Below, one piece after another: positions 8,823 through 16,526 of a stretch of 60,727 bases of DNA. Origin of the DNA: Erysipelotrichaceae bacterium (GTDB taxonomy: Bacteria; Bacillota_I; Bacilli_A; RFN20; CAG-826); NCBI GenBank assembly GCA_015059105.1, contig SVBB01000002.1, positions 1 to 60,727 of the forward strand. The letters are read 5' to 3'. How positions within the stretch are numbered: the stretch's first letter is position 1; every line of letters begins with the position of its first letter. Below the pieces are notes generated by a model. It had not been told where the DNA came from. It ran no database searches and saw nothing but the letters and a program-made list of their open reading frames with translations. Made by a program: the position numbers and the translations under genes.

Positions 8823-9757
8823 AAAGAGTTTCTTTTACCAAAACTGTAAAAGATGAAATCATTTCTTCAGATTTAGGTAGCCCTGATAAGAAGAAAGCTT
8901 TTCTTTCTGCCTATATCAAAATCAATGGTTCGGTGATATTTAGGAACAAGTTATCGATACTGCAGCTCCATTTTAAAGATGCAAAAGTCGCGAAATATCT
9001 CTATTCCTTATTAATAGAAATATATAAGAGCGATGCCCGTCTCAGTTATGTCAATAAGAACAAGAGTCGTCACTATATCGTTGAAATCGATAGTGGGGTT
9101 GATGAGATGATCGATGACTTAGGAGTATCTTTCTTAGAAGGAAAGATTTCTAAAGAAGTGGTCTATGACGATGATACGATTGCTGGTTATTTAGCGGGGG
9201 TATTCCTTTCTACTGGCAGCGTCAATTCTCCCGAGACGAGCAATTATCATCTCGAGATGAGTTTTAATAATGAGAATTATGCGAGATGGTTACTCCATCT
9301 ATTCCCAAAATATAGTCATACGAATATCGACCCTCGATTAATTAAAAGAAGAGAGAAATATGTCGTCTATATCAAAAAGAGCGATCAAATCGCTGATTTC
9401 CTTCTTTTAATCGGCGCGGTGACCGCTTGTATGGACTTTGAAAACGTCCGTATTGACCGCGACTTTGTCAACAATGCGAATAGACTTACAAATTTAGATA
9501 CAGCGAATATGTCGAAGACTGTTAAAAGCGGGAAAAGACAACAAGAAGAAATAAAATATTTAATTAATAAATATGGATTAGAGAATTTAGGCAATCAAAA
9601 AGTGCAACTCGTCATCAAATATCGTTTGGAGATGATGTCTGCCCCTTTAGAAGAAATCGCCTCGCTAGTGAGCATGGATTTGAACACCCATGTTTCTAAA
9701 AGCAACATCAACCATATCTTTAGAAAATTACATGAAAGGTATTTAGCGAGCAAATGA
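8819..9757 (+). CDS. whiA: DNA-binding protein WhiA
   Basis: WhiA joins a LAGLIDADG-homing-endonuclease-like domain to a C-terminal HTH. In Firmicutes it affects cell division and chromosome segregation. The 312-residue length, the N-terminus MKRVSFTKTVKDEI, the middle LAGVFLSTGSVNSP and the C-terminal HTH (APLEEIASLV...SKSNINHIFRKL) match the family. The usual partners rapZ and yvcK, normally just upstream, are absent. The start overlaps the reductase stop by 4 bases. The TGA stop overlaps the next gene, which shows that TGA is not read as Trp. Confidence 0.96.
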   Translation: MKRVSFTKTVKDEIISSDLGSPDKKKAFLSAYIKINGSVIFRNKLSILQLHFKDAKVAKYLYSLLIEIYKSDARLSYVNKNKSRHYIVEIDSGVDEMIDDLGVSFLEGKISKEVVYDDDTIAGYLAGVFLSTGSVNSPETSNYHLEMSFNNENYARWLLHLFPKYSHTNIDPRLIKRREKYVVYIKKSDQIADFLLLIGAVTACMDFENVRIDRDFVNNANRLTNLDTANMSKTVKSGKRQQEEIKYLINKYGLENLGNQKVQLVIKYRLEMMSAPLEEIASLVSMDLNTHVSKSNINHIFRKLHERYLASK

Positions 9758-9972
9758 ACGTTCAAACTCAGTTAGGTATGCGCATCAGATACCTTCGTAA
9801 AGAAAGAAAAATGTCAATCGAAGATTTAGCGTTGGTTTCTAATGTCAATCGAAATTATATATCCGATTTAGAAAGAGGGATGAGGAATCCATCTTTAGAT
9901 ATCCTTAACCGTATAGTGGAAGGGTTACATATCACCCTTGAAGAACTATTTAAGGGGATAAAACAATTTTAG
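9754..9972 (+). CDS. Small XRE-family transcriptional regulator
   Basis: The 72-residue protein is a single Cro/C1-type HTH: LGMRIRYLRKERKMSIEDLA, then VNRNYISDLERGMRNPSLDILNRI, and a short tail ending ELFKGIKQF. It overlaps the whiA stop by 4 bases and is the last gene of the lgt-whiA operon. Nothing indicates its targets. Confidence 0.9.
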   Translation: MNVQTQLGMRIRYLRKERKMSIEDLALVSNVNRNYISDLERGMRNPSLDILNRIVEGLHITLEELFKGIKQF

Positions 9973-9989
9973 TTTTTTGTTATATGGCG

Positions 9990-10058
9990 TTATAATATAA
10001 TATAAGAACGGAAGCCCCTAGACTACTTTGGCTTGTGAGTACTAAGGCTTCTTTTTTT
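9990..10058 (+). ncRNA. Very short hairpin transcript or terminator with its own -10 boxes
   Basis: Overlapping TATAAT boxes (TTATAATATAATATAAG, about 9989-10005) come just before a hairpin: GAAGCC (10011-10016) with GGCTTC (10046-10051) and then seven T. The loop can pair further (TAG..TAC with GTACTA). Either it is only the terminator of the lgt-whiA-XRE operon, or a ~50-nt RNA begins at those boxes and ends there. The terminator is well supported, the independent RNA is not. Confidence 0.45.
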
Positions 10059-10065
10059 GAAAACA

Positions 10066-10271
10066 CAAAAAAATGACCCAAAGGTCACTTATTTGATTGT
10101 CAAGCAGGACAGCTTCATTAAGGTCGCGACTTATTCGTTAGAGGTCATCTATTAGCTTCCACCTGCATCACCGCATCCACCCTATGGCTAGAGTGCGTCG
10201 TGGTCGTACGCTGACGTTACCCCACCGACATTCTTTCGAACCGGGAAGGGACGCACATCTCCACCCTTGAC
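10066..10271 (-). ncRNA. Unidentified structured RNA of about 205 nt
   Basis: Read on the minus strand there is a TATAAT (10283-10278) about 6 bases before the expected start. The ends then close by TGTCAAG (10272-10266) pairing with CTTGACA (10104-10098). Inside is a 7-bp helix GTGCGTC/GACGCAC and a helix GCAGG/CCTGC. A terminator follows (TGACC-TTTG-GGTCA and a T-run, ending near 10066). No protein frame fits. I compared it by eye with SRP RNA, 6S, tmRNA, RNase P and the c-di-GMP riboswitches and found no signature match. Confidence 0.6.
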
Positions 10272-10307
10272 ACATTTATTATAACAACAATTCGCATGTT
10301 GTAATAA

Positions 10308-10682
10308 TTATTTTTTATTTTTAGTAATAAAAATAGTCTTAACAGTAGCTTCGTTTGATATATTAAAATCAATGTCTAATGATATCTTAATATACTCTTT
10401 ATTGTAGTTATTTCTACTGATGTAAAGATTGTATGTATTGTTCCTTTCTTTATCTTGTCTTAGTTCTGAATCATTTATCTTAGCTGCTATCCTTTCGATG
10501 TCTCGCGGTTGAAGATTGTGTCTTGGCGAACCAATATGTTCATATCGCGATTCATTGCTGCGAGCACGATTGTCGACGAAATATATTATGATGCCATGTT
10601 TTTTGTCAAATAAAGGACAAGGCAATCTACTGATAGCCCTAGCTATTTTACCTTTATAAGACAAACTTTTCTTTTTATTCAT
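10308..10682 (-). CDS. Small basic protein, possible BECR-fold (barnase/EndoU/colicin E5/RelE-like) nuclease
   Basis: A 124-residue, very basic cytoplasmic protein without signal or membrane segment. It starts at 10682 behind AAAGGAAT and lies only 14 bases downstream of a tRNA on the same strand. The C-terminal half alternates in a beta-strand way (NTYNLYISRNN, EYIKISLDID, VKTIFITK) with a preceding His-rich helix region (SRYEHIGSPRHNL, DIERIAAKI). This reminds me of phage/mobile-element BECR nucleases, whose relatives include anticodon-cleaving toxins. That is fold-level resemblance from memory. A plain hypothetical protein is the safe reading. Confidence 0.6.
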   Translation of the reverse strand: MNKKKSLSYKGKIARAISRLPCPLFDKKHGIIIYFVDNRARSNESRYEHIGSPRHNLQPRDIERIAAKINDSELRQDKERNNTYNLYISRNNYNKEYIKISLDIDFNISNEATVKTIFITKNKK

Positions 10683-10696
10683 ATTATTCCTTTATT

Positions 10697-10772
10697 TGGT
10701 GGATGGGATTGGAGTCGAACCAATATCTGCAGTTTTTCAGACTGCCACCTTCACCACGTCGGTCACCCATCC
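10697..10772 (-). tRNA. tRNA with GAA anticodon (Phe by anticodon), atypical D arm
   Basis: The 76-nt gene encodes its CCA end. The acceptor stem is 7 bp (GGATGGG/CCCATCC), the anticodon arm GCAGT-CTGAAAA-ACTGC gives GAA, and the T arm ATTGG-TTCGACT-CCAAT is perfect. The D arm (ACC-GACGTGGTGAA-GGT) has only 3 bp, a C at position 15 and a Ser/Gln-like loop, while the variable loop is short. The usual bacterial tRNA-Phe D arm (GCTCAGTxGGTAGAGC) is absent. It could be a divergent tRNA-Phe, a second specialised isoacceptor or a mobile-element tRNA. Confidence 0.8.
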
Positions 10773-11090
10773 ATATCAGCTATGGTATATGTATTTTTCA
10801 CTGAAAAAGCATAAAAATCAACGAGTTTTTAAAGCCGTTTTTTTATCACATATATTTATATTTAATAAGTACTAGTATTTAGTAAATAGAAATATACTAA
10901 TATAAATATTGTGATCTTTTTTCGTGTTTTTTTGAGTGGTATTGCTATGCTGAATATGACAAAACTATTCTGAAATCTTAAAAAACAGGGGGAAACAATA
11001 CTCTGGGAGCAAAAAATGTGTGAAAAACCTCTTTCAAATGCCTTTTAGATATAGTAGACTATATTTGCAGTTAATTATAAGGAGATTTAT
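10773..11090. other. 318-base gap between the tRNA and gap, with a long AT-rich dyad
   Basis: I see no gene here. An imperfect inverted repeat runs from TCACA at 10846 to TGTGA at 10914: the arms TCACAtATATTTATATT and AATATAAATATTGTGA match with one bulge, and the loop is ~35 bases. The gap promoter should lie near 11030-11070 but no box is clear. An AAGGAG SD precedes the gap ATG. Confidence 0.5.
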
Positions 11091-12125
11091 ATGTCAGTAA
11101 AAATTGCAATTAACGGATTTGGCAGAATCGGTAGATTAGCGTTCCGCCAAATGTTTGATGCGAAAGGCTACGAAGTCGTCGCTATCAATGATTTAACTTC
11201 CCCAAAGATGTTAGCCCACTTATTAAAGTATGATTCAGCGCAACGTACTTACAAGTATGCGGATTCAGTCAAATGCTCCCCTGAAGGCGAAGTTCCAGGT
11301 TGGATTGAAGTTAAAGGTAAAAGAATTACTATCTATGCTGAAAAAGATGCAGCCAATTGCCCATGGGGTCAATTAGGTGTTGATGTCGTCTTAGAATGCA
11401 CAGGCTTCTACACTTCCAAAGAAAAATCAATGGCCCACATCAATGCTGGTGCTAGAAAAGTCGTTATTTCCGCTCCAGCTGGAAAAGACTTAAAGACAAT
11501 CGTCTTCAACGTCAACCACAAAACATTAACTAAAGATGATCAAGTCATCTCTGCAGCTAGCTGTACAACAAACTGCTTAGCCCCAATGGCCAATGCTTTA
11601 AACAAATTCGCCAAGATTGAAAGTGGTATCATGACTACTGTTCACGCTTACACTGGCGACCAAATGGTCTTAGATGGACCACACAGAAAAGGTGACTTAA
11701 GAAGAGCTCGTGCTGCTGCTTGCAACATCGTTCCAAACTCCACTGGTGCTGCGAAAGCCATCGGTTTAGTCATCCCAGAATTAAATGGTAAATTAATCGG
11801 TTCCGCACAAAGAGTTCCAGTCTGCACTGGTTCAACTACAATCTTAGTCGCAGTTGTTAAGACTAAGAAAGAAGTTACTAAAGAAGCCATCAATGCCGCT
11901 ATGAAGAGAGCTGCTAACCAATCCTTCGGTTACACTGAAGAAGAATTAGTCTCCTCCGACGTCATCGGTATGACTTATGGTTCTTTATTCGATGCCACTC
12001 AAACTATGGTTACTCCAATCGGTGGTGGCAGATATCAAGTCCAAGTCGTTTCTTGGTATGACAACGAGAACTCCTATACTTCTCAAATGGTCCGTACCAT
12101 CAAATACTTTGCAGAAAACTGCTAA
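11091..12125 (+). CDS. gap: Glyceraldehyde-3-phosphate dehydrogenase
   Basis: It catalyses the NAD-dependent oxidation of glyceraldehyde-3-phosphate in glycolysis. Seen: the Rossmann start [13 protein letters not shown], the active-site block [11 protein letters not shown] with the catalytic Cys, and the C-terminal [14 protein letters not shown]. The length of 344 is normal. An AAGGAG SD precedes the ATG. pgk and tpiA follow, as in many Firmicutes, but no cggR regulator, gpmI or eno is present. The codons are biased towards a small set, as expected for a highly expressed gene. Confidence 0.99.
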   Translation: MSVKIAINGFGRIGRLAFRQMFDAKGYEVVAINDLTSPKMLAHLLKYDSAQRTYKYADSVKCSPEGEVPGWIEVKGKRITIYAEKDAANCPWGQLGVDVVLECTGFYTSKEKSMAHINAGARKVVISAPAGKDLKTIVFNVNHKTLTKDDQVISAASCTTNCLAPMANALNKFAKIESGIMTTVHAYTGDQMVLDGPHRKGDLRRARAAACNIVPNSTGAAKAIGLVIPELNGKLIGSAQRVPVCTGSTTILVAVVKTKKEVTKEAINAAMKRAANQSFGYTEEELVSSDVIGMTYGSLFDATQTMVTPIGGGRYQVQVVSWYDNENSYTSQMVRTIKYFAENC

Positions 12126-12144
12126 TCGCTTGATGTAACTATTT

Positions 12145-12195
12145 GGGTAGCTATACCCGTCATTACGATAATTAGCGCCCTTCTCGGAGGGCGCT
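12145..12195 (+). terminator. Two hairpins between gap and pgk
   Basis: GGGTA-GCTA-TACCC (12145-12158) is followed by AGCGCCC-TTCTCGGA-GGGCGCT (12174-12195) and TTATTTAT. The second is a terminator- or processing-type stem with a poor U-tract. The pair could adjust gap relative to pgk by partial termination or by stabilising the gap message. Confidence 0.55.
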
Positions 12196-12220
12196 TATTT
12201 ATAAAATAAGGAGAAACAAA

Positions 12221-13438
12221 ATGTTAACTGTTGATCAATTACAAAATCTTAACGGTAAAGTGGTCTTAGTGAGAGTTGACTTCAACGTCCCACTCAAGAA
12301 CGGTGAAATCAGAGATGATAACCGTGTCGTCCAAGCTTTACCAACCATCAAAGAATTACTTGGCAAAGGTGCCAAAGTAGTCTTATTCTCCCACTTAGGC
12401 AAAGTCAAACACAAAGAAGCCCCAGAAGTGGTTGAAGAACAAAAGAAAAAGAACAATTTAGCCCCTGTTGCAAAAAGATTAGGCGAACTTCTCGGTCAAG
12501 AAGTCCTCTTCTCAGAAGCAACTAGAGGTGAAGGATTAAAAGCTTGTGTTGCTTCTTTAAAAGCTGGTCAAGCCTTATTAGTCCAAAACACTCGTTATGA
12601 AAAGGGTGAAGAAAAGAACGATCCAGAATTAGCTGCGGATTGGGCTGCTTTAGGTGATGCTTATGTCATGGATGCTTTCGGTTCTGCACATAGAGCCCAC
12701 GCTTCTACATATGGCATTCCAGAATTATTAAAAGGACAAGGCAAACCAGTCGCAGTTGGTTACTTAGTCCAAAAAGAAGTCGAGAACTTAAATAGATGTG
12801 TCAAAGTCTCTGAAAGTGATAGACCATATATCGCAATTCTCGCTGGTTTAAAAGTTTCCACTAAAATCAAAGTCATCGATTCTTTATTAAAGAAATGCGA
12901 CCAAATCATCATCGGTGGTGCGATGGCTAATACTTTCTATAAAGCATTAGGTTATCCAACTGGTGATTCTCTCGTCGAAGATGAATTCGTCGAATATGCT
13001 GGTAAATGCTTAGAACAAGCCAAAGGTAGAATCCTTTTACCAGTCGACGCTGTTATCGCTAACGCATTTGAAAACCCAACTGAAGTCAAGGTTGCTTCTA
13101 CTAAGAACACACCAGATGGCTTCCAAGGTTTAGATATCGGTCCTGAAACTCGTAAATTATTCGCGGATGCAATTAGCAAAGCGAAGATGGTCTTCTGGAA
13201 TGGACCAATGGGTGTCTTTGAACAAGATGCTTACCAAGCTGGTACAATCGCCGTTTGTGAAGCGATTAAAGGCTTAAAAGGCAAGGCCTTCACAGTTTGT
13301 GGTGGTGGTGATTCCGCTGCTGCAGCTAAACAATTTGGTTATTTCAATGACTTCTCTCACGTCTCCACAGGCGGCGGTGCTTCCTTAGAGATGATCGAAA
13401 ACGATGGCCACTTACCTGGCATTGATGTTTTAGGTTAA
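12221..13438 (+). CDS. pgk: Phosphoglycerate kinase
   Basis: The enzyme transfers phosphate from 1,3-bisphosphoglycerate to ADP. Family segments are visible: VLVRVDFNVPL with the substrate-binding Asn/Asp, LFSHLGK, MDAFGSAHRAHAST, ILAGLKVSTKI, the hinge FWNGPMGVFE and the nucleotide-binding TVCGGGDSAAAAKQF with STGGGASLE. At 405 residues it is full length. An AAGGAG SD precedes the ATG, and tpiA starts 4 bases after the stop. Confidence 0.99.
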   Translation: MLTVDQLQNLNGKVVLVRVDFNVPLKNGEIRDDNRVVQALPTIKELLGKGAKVVLFSHLGKVKHKEAPEVVEEQKKKNNLAPVAKRLGELLGQEVLFSEATRGEGLKACVASLKAGQALLVQNTRYEKGEEKNDPELAADWAALGDAYVMDAFGSAHRAHASTYGIPELLKGQGKPVAVGYLVQKEVENLNRCVKVSESDRPYIAILAGLKVSTKIKVIDSLLKKCDQIIIGGAMANTFYKALGYPTGDSLVEDEFVEYAGKCLEQAKGRILLPVDAVIANAFENPTEVKVASTKNTPDGFQGLDIGPETRKLFADAISKAKMVFWNGPMGVFEQDAYQAGTIAVCEAIKGLKGKAFTVCGGGDSAAAAKQFGYFNDFSHVSTGGGASLEMIENDGHLPGIDVLG

Positions 13439-13442
13439 AAAT

Positions 13443-14201
13443 ATGGCAAGACGTAAATTATTAATGGGCAACTGGAAAATGAACAAAACTTCCGCGGAAG
13501 CGAAAGAATTTGCCATTGCCGCAAAACCACTCGCGCAACTCGCTAAGGCTAACAAAATTGACTTAGGTGTTGCTCCAACTTATCTCTCACTTCAAGTCAC
13601 TAGAGCAAAAGCTGCTAAAAGCATGATCGTGGCCGCACAAAACTGCCACTATAAAGAATCTGGTGCTTATACTGGTGAAGTCTCCATTCCAATGTTAAAA
13701 GAAATGAAGATCAACTGGGTTATCTTAGGTCACTCCGAAAGAAGAGCTTATGATAACGAAACTAGTGAGAAGTGCAATCTCAAAATCAAAGCTTTATTAG
13801 CAAATGATATGACTCCACTTTACTGCGTCGGTGAAACTCTTGAAGAATTCGAAGCCGGCAAGACTAAAGAAGTCGTCGGTGAACAAATTCGTAAAGGCTT
13901 AGAAGGCTTATCTGAAGAAGATGGCAAGAAACTCGTCATCGCTTATGAACCAGTTTGGTCCATCGGTACAGGTAAGAATGCTTCTACAGAAATCGCTCAA
14001 GATGTCTGTAACTTTATTAGAAAAGTCTTAAAAGAATGCGTCGGTAAATCCGCTAGCAAAATCAGAATCCTCTATGGTGGTTCTGTCAAACCAGAAAACA
14101 TCAAAGCATACTTATCTTGCCCAGATGTCGATGGTGCTTTAGTCGGTGGCGCATCCTTAAAGATTGATTCTTACACAAAATTACTTGAGGAAATCATCTA
14201 A
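13443..14201 (+). CDS. tpiA: Triosephosphate isomerase
   Basis: It interconverts dihydroxyacetone phosphate and glyceraldehyde-3-phosphate. The catalytic residues are present: Lys in GNWKMNK, His in GHSERR and Glu in AYEPVWSIGTGK; the phosphate loop reads RILYGGSVKPEN and DGALVGGASL. The normal length of 252 residues. It lies 4 bases after pgk and 2 before the BI-1 gene, so all are one transcription unit. Confidence 0.99.
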   Translation: MARRKLLMGNWKMNKTSAEAKEFAIAAKPLAQLAKANKIDLGVAPTYLSLQVTRAKAAKSMIVAAQNCHYKESGAYTGEVSIPMLKEMKINWVILGHSERRAYDNETSEKCNLKIKALLANDMTPLYCVGETLEEFEAGKTKEVVGEQIRKGLEGLSEEDGKKLVIAYEPVWSIGTGKNASTEIAQDVCNFIRKVLKECVGKSASKIRILYGGSVKPENIKAYLSCPDVDGALVGGASLKIDSYTKLLEEII

Positions 14202-14203
14202 CA

Positions 14204-14986
14204 ATGGGCATCAACAATCGCAATTACAATACTTCTGACCCAACAGTTGAATACGCTAAGCCACAAAGAGCGACGATCCAAGTTGGTGACCGCGCGCTCA
14301 ATATGGCTAAGGTCTATGGATATTTATTCTTAGCCTTGTTATTCACTGGTGGTATTGCTTTTGGTGTAGGTTATTTATTCTCGCTTTGGATGGCACATGA
14401 TATTGCGATTGAAGCAACAGGTTACCGTGGAGGAATGATCGCCATTCTCATGGTGTCTGCTGTTGGACTTTTGATATTATCATTTGTCGTCCATGGGGTT
14501 GCTTTTAGGAACAAACATTCCGTTTTACCTTATTACATCGCTTATGTGTTATTGATGGGTACATTATTATCAACGTTTACGATGTTTATCGACTGGAGAA
14601 TATTAGGTGTCGCATTTGGTATTACTTCTCTCGTTATCGGTTTAGATGCCGTCATTGCCTTATTTGCAAAGAGCAACTTCAACTGGGTGGCGATGATGGG
14701 ATTGTCTTTACTTTTAGGAGCGGGACTTGTCTTCCTCTTCTCTTGGTTAATGATCTTATTATTCCCAGGAGTATTTGGACCAATCCTCTACATCATCGAT
14801 TTCGTAGTCTTCGTCGCGATTGTCTTACTCACTTTAGTGGACATCGTGAGAATCACTAAAATCGCTGAGCAAGGTGAAATGACTAACAATCTCGCTTTAT
14901 ATTGTTCATTCATCATCTACACTGATTTCATCTACATCTTCATTAGAATCGTTTATTATATTGCGATATTCTCAAATAGAAGATAA
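14204..14986 (+). CDS. Bax inhibitor-1/YccA family membrane protein
   Basis: A 260-residue protein with a short charged N-terminus and about seven membrane segments (for example FLALLFTGGIAFGVGY, AILMVSAVGLLILSFVV, GLSLLLGAGLVFLFSWL). The final DIVRITK and NNLALYCSFIIYTDFIYIFIRI are typical of BI-1/YbhL/YccA proteins, which are pH-sensitive leak channels or FtsH partners in bacteria. It is the last gene of the glycolytic operon and a terminator follows. The role here is not known. Confidence 0.88.
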   Translation: MGINNRNYNTSDPTVEYAKPQRATIQVGDRALNMAKVYGYLFLALLFTGGIAFGVGYLFSLWMAHDIAIEATGYRGGMIAILMVSAVGLLILSFVVHGVAFRNKHSVLPYYIAYVLLMGTLLSTFTMFIDWRILGVAFGITSLVIGLDAVIALFAKSNFNWVAMMGLSLLLGAGLVFLFSWLMILLFPGVFGPILYIIDFVVFVAIVLLTLVDIVRITKIAEQGEMTNNLALYCSFIIYTDFIYIFIRIVYYIAIFSNRR

Positions 14987-15008
14987 TTTGAAATAAAAAA
15001 AGAATATT

Positions 15009-15032
15009 GGGCAGCCTTATGGTTGCCCTTTT
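15009..15032 (+). terminator. Terminator of the glycolytic operon
   Basis: GGGCAGCC-TTAT-GGTTGCCC with TTTTATTTT after it. A very similar hairpin recurs at 16419-16438. Confidence 0.85.
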
Positions 15033-15062
15033 ATTTTGGGAAACATATGCAATCGTTTATAG

Positions 15063-15084
15063 TGTGAAAATCACATATTTCACA
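15063..15084. promoter_or_regulatory. Overlapping TGTGA/TCACA operator-like repeats
   Basis: TGTGA-AAA-TCACA (15063-15075) overlaps the wider dyad TGTGAAA-N8-TTTCACA (15063-15084), 37 bases before the next start codon. The same arm (GATGTGAAATAT) occurs in the terminator of that gene. It is a plausible binding site for the HTH domain encoded next door. Confidence 0.45.
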
Positions 15085-15120
15085 TCGTTTGATAGATGAT
15101 AGTGATATCATTTAATAGTA

Positions 15121-15804
15121 ATGACGAATAAAACAAAGACAAAATATCCAGTTGTGGTTATCGCAACTATTATCGTGCTACTAATTATCTTAATCTGTAC
15201 CTTTCTGCCCGTTTCTTTAAAGTGGACATATGGTGGAGAAAATGCTAGCAATGCAAAACCAATCTATATTGTAAAGTTTTATTATTACTTTCTTTCGATT
15301 GGGACACTACTTTCGTCTAATGTTCCCTTTTTATTATTAAACGGTATATTTGCCATTGCATTCTACTTCTTTATTGGTGGATCGTTACTCTTTTTATTTA
15401 TGAAAAAAGATATGCCGGCTTATATCTTCATGATTGGAATAGCGCTCTGCAATATAGTTAACATAACAAGCAATTCTTCAATAACATTCTTCTCAATTAT
15501 TTCTCTTATTGTTATCTTGATACTTTTATTATTGAATGCCATATATAACGATTCTTTGTTTGTTGCTTATAAAAACAAAGATTTATTGGCGAAAAAGAAA
15601 AAGATGATTAAAATTGGTTCAAACATCAGAAAAGAACGTATATGTAGGAATTTAACTCAAGAAGAACTCGCAAAAATGGTGTTTGTTTCTAGATCGACTA
15701 TCGCTAAATATGAATCTGGTGTTAGTTTTCCAAGCGATGAACAAATAGAACTAATTTGCAAGTCATTACAGATTGAAAAAAACAAAATAATAGACGAAAA
15801 ATAA
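15121..15804 (+). CDS. Membrane protein with C-terminal XRE-type DNA-binding domain
   Basis: The 227 residues start with about four hydrophobic segments (VVVIATIIVLLIILICTFLP, PFLLLNGIFAIAFYFFIGGSLLFLF, IFMIGIALCNIVNI, IISLIVILILLLLNAIY), pass a basic linker (LLAKKKKMIKIG) and end in an XRE HTH: IRKERICRNLTQEELAKMV, then VSRSTIAKYESGVSFPSD. HTH domains normally precede membrane parts, so the order is unusual. It may tether DNA to the membrane or sense a membrane signal. No SD precedes the ATG; a TATCAT box ends 9 bases upstream, so the leader is very short. Confidence 0.75.
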   Translation: MTNKTKTKYPVVVIATIIVLLIILICTFLPVSLKWTYGGENASNAKPIYIVKFYYYFLSIGTLLSSNVPFLLLNGIFAIAFYFFIGGSLLFLFMKKDMPAYIFMIGIALCNIVNITSNSSITFFSIISLIVILILLLLNAIYNDSLFVAYKNKDLLAKKKKMIKIGSNIRKERICRNLTQEELAKMVFVSRSTIAKYESGVSFPSDEQIELICKSLQIEKNKIIDEK

Positions 15805-15813
15805 TTGAGAACT

Positions 15814-15846
15814 GATGTGAAATATTGCTTATTCACATCTTTTTTT
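15814..15846 (+). terminator. Terminator after the membrane-HTH gene
   Basis: GATGTGAA (15814-15821) pairs with TTCACATC (15832-15839) followed by seven T. Its arm repeats the operator-like sequence upstream of the gene. Confidence 0.8.
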
Positions 15847-15871
15847 GCTTATTTTTAAGTAATATATTTAT

Positions 15872-16351
15872 GTGAAATTAATTATGAAAAAAACATTGTT
15901 GCTTTTTATTCCAATTCTATTAACAAACTGCACGTCAAGCCGTCTTTCTTTTGGTGATTATTATAAAGAGGCATATAGGAATGAATATAGTTTTAAAGAT
16001 ATGAGGAATATATTTTATTCGCCAAATCAACTTTCTTCATATGTAGGCGAAGTAAATGATGAAAGTTTACGAACTTATTTAGATAAAAAATTCAACAAGC
16101 TTACTAGCTCATTAAAAGAACGTTCTGACTCTATTAGTAGTGAGCCAAATAATGGTAGGAATTATTCTTATCTATCTTGTGAAATTAATGACATGGATAA
16201 TATTATCTTTGAATTTAGCAACTATAATCTTATTTCAAGAATTTATAAAAATGGTGAACAAGTAAAACTGTTTTTTACAGTTATTGCTTCTGGTTGGAAG
16301 AATGAGGTTATAGAGACACTAAATAATTCATTATCTCAAAAACCATATTGA
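15872..16351 (+). CDS. Putative lipoprotein
   Basis: A 155-159 residue protein with a lipoprotein signal: a basic MKK start, the hydrophobic TLLLFIPILL and a lipobox LTNC followed by TSSR. The mature part is hydrophilic with a predicted alpha/beta mix and is not a family I recognise. Two starts are possible: GTG 15872, exactly 6 bases after a TAATAT box, which would make a leaderless message, or ATG 15884 without a clear SD. It sits between two terminators, so it is its own unit. Confidence 0.65.
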   Translation: MKLIMKKTLLLFIPILLTNCTSSRLSFGDYYKEAYRNEYSFKDMRNIFYSPNQLSSYVGEVNDESLRTYLDKKFNKLTSSLKERSDSISSEPNNGRNYSYLSCEINDMDNIIFEFSNYNLISRIYKNGEQVKLFFTVIASGWKNEVIETLNNSLSQKPY

Positions 16352-16418
16352 TTCATCTTAACAGTTGGCAAAAGTGTAATCTGATTATTGGCATAAGATA
16401 ATAAACCCTTATATAATT

Positions 16419-16442
16419 GGGCGACCTAATGGTTGTCCTTTT
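16419..16442 (+). terminator. Terminator, near-copy of the one at 15009
   Basis: GGGCGACC-TAAT-GGTTGTCC followed by TTTTAT, matching the hairpin after the BI-1 gene at most positions, with partly compensating changes. It ends the lipoprotein unit. Confidence 0.7.
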
Positions 16443-16526
16443 ATCGTCCAAAATGTGTAATCGTATTTAATTAGTATTGTATTTAATATATTATTAAAGG
16501 CGTAGAGATAAAGGGACGATGTATTT

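Noticed and set aside
10066..10271. SRP RNA, 6S RNA or tmRNA on the minus strand
   Set aside because: No GGUCAGG/GGAAGGAAGCA core of SRP, no single long rod as in 6S, and no tRNA-like CCA end with GGTTCGAATCC as in tmRNA.
10846..10914. CRISPR or short tandem repeat array
   Set aside because: It is one dyad, not a series of spaced repeats; no CRISPR-like repeat was seen elsewhere in the window.
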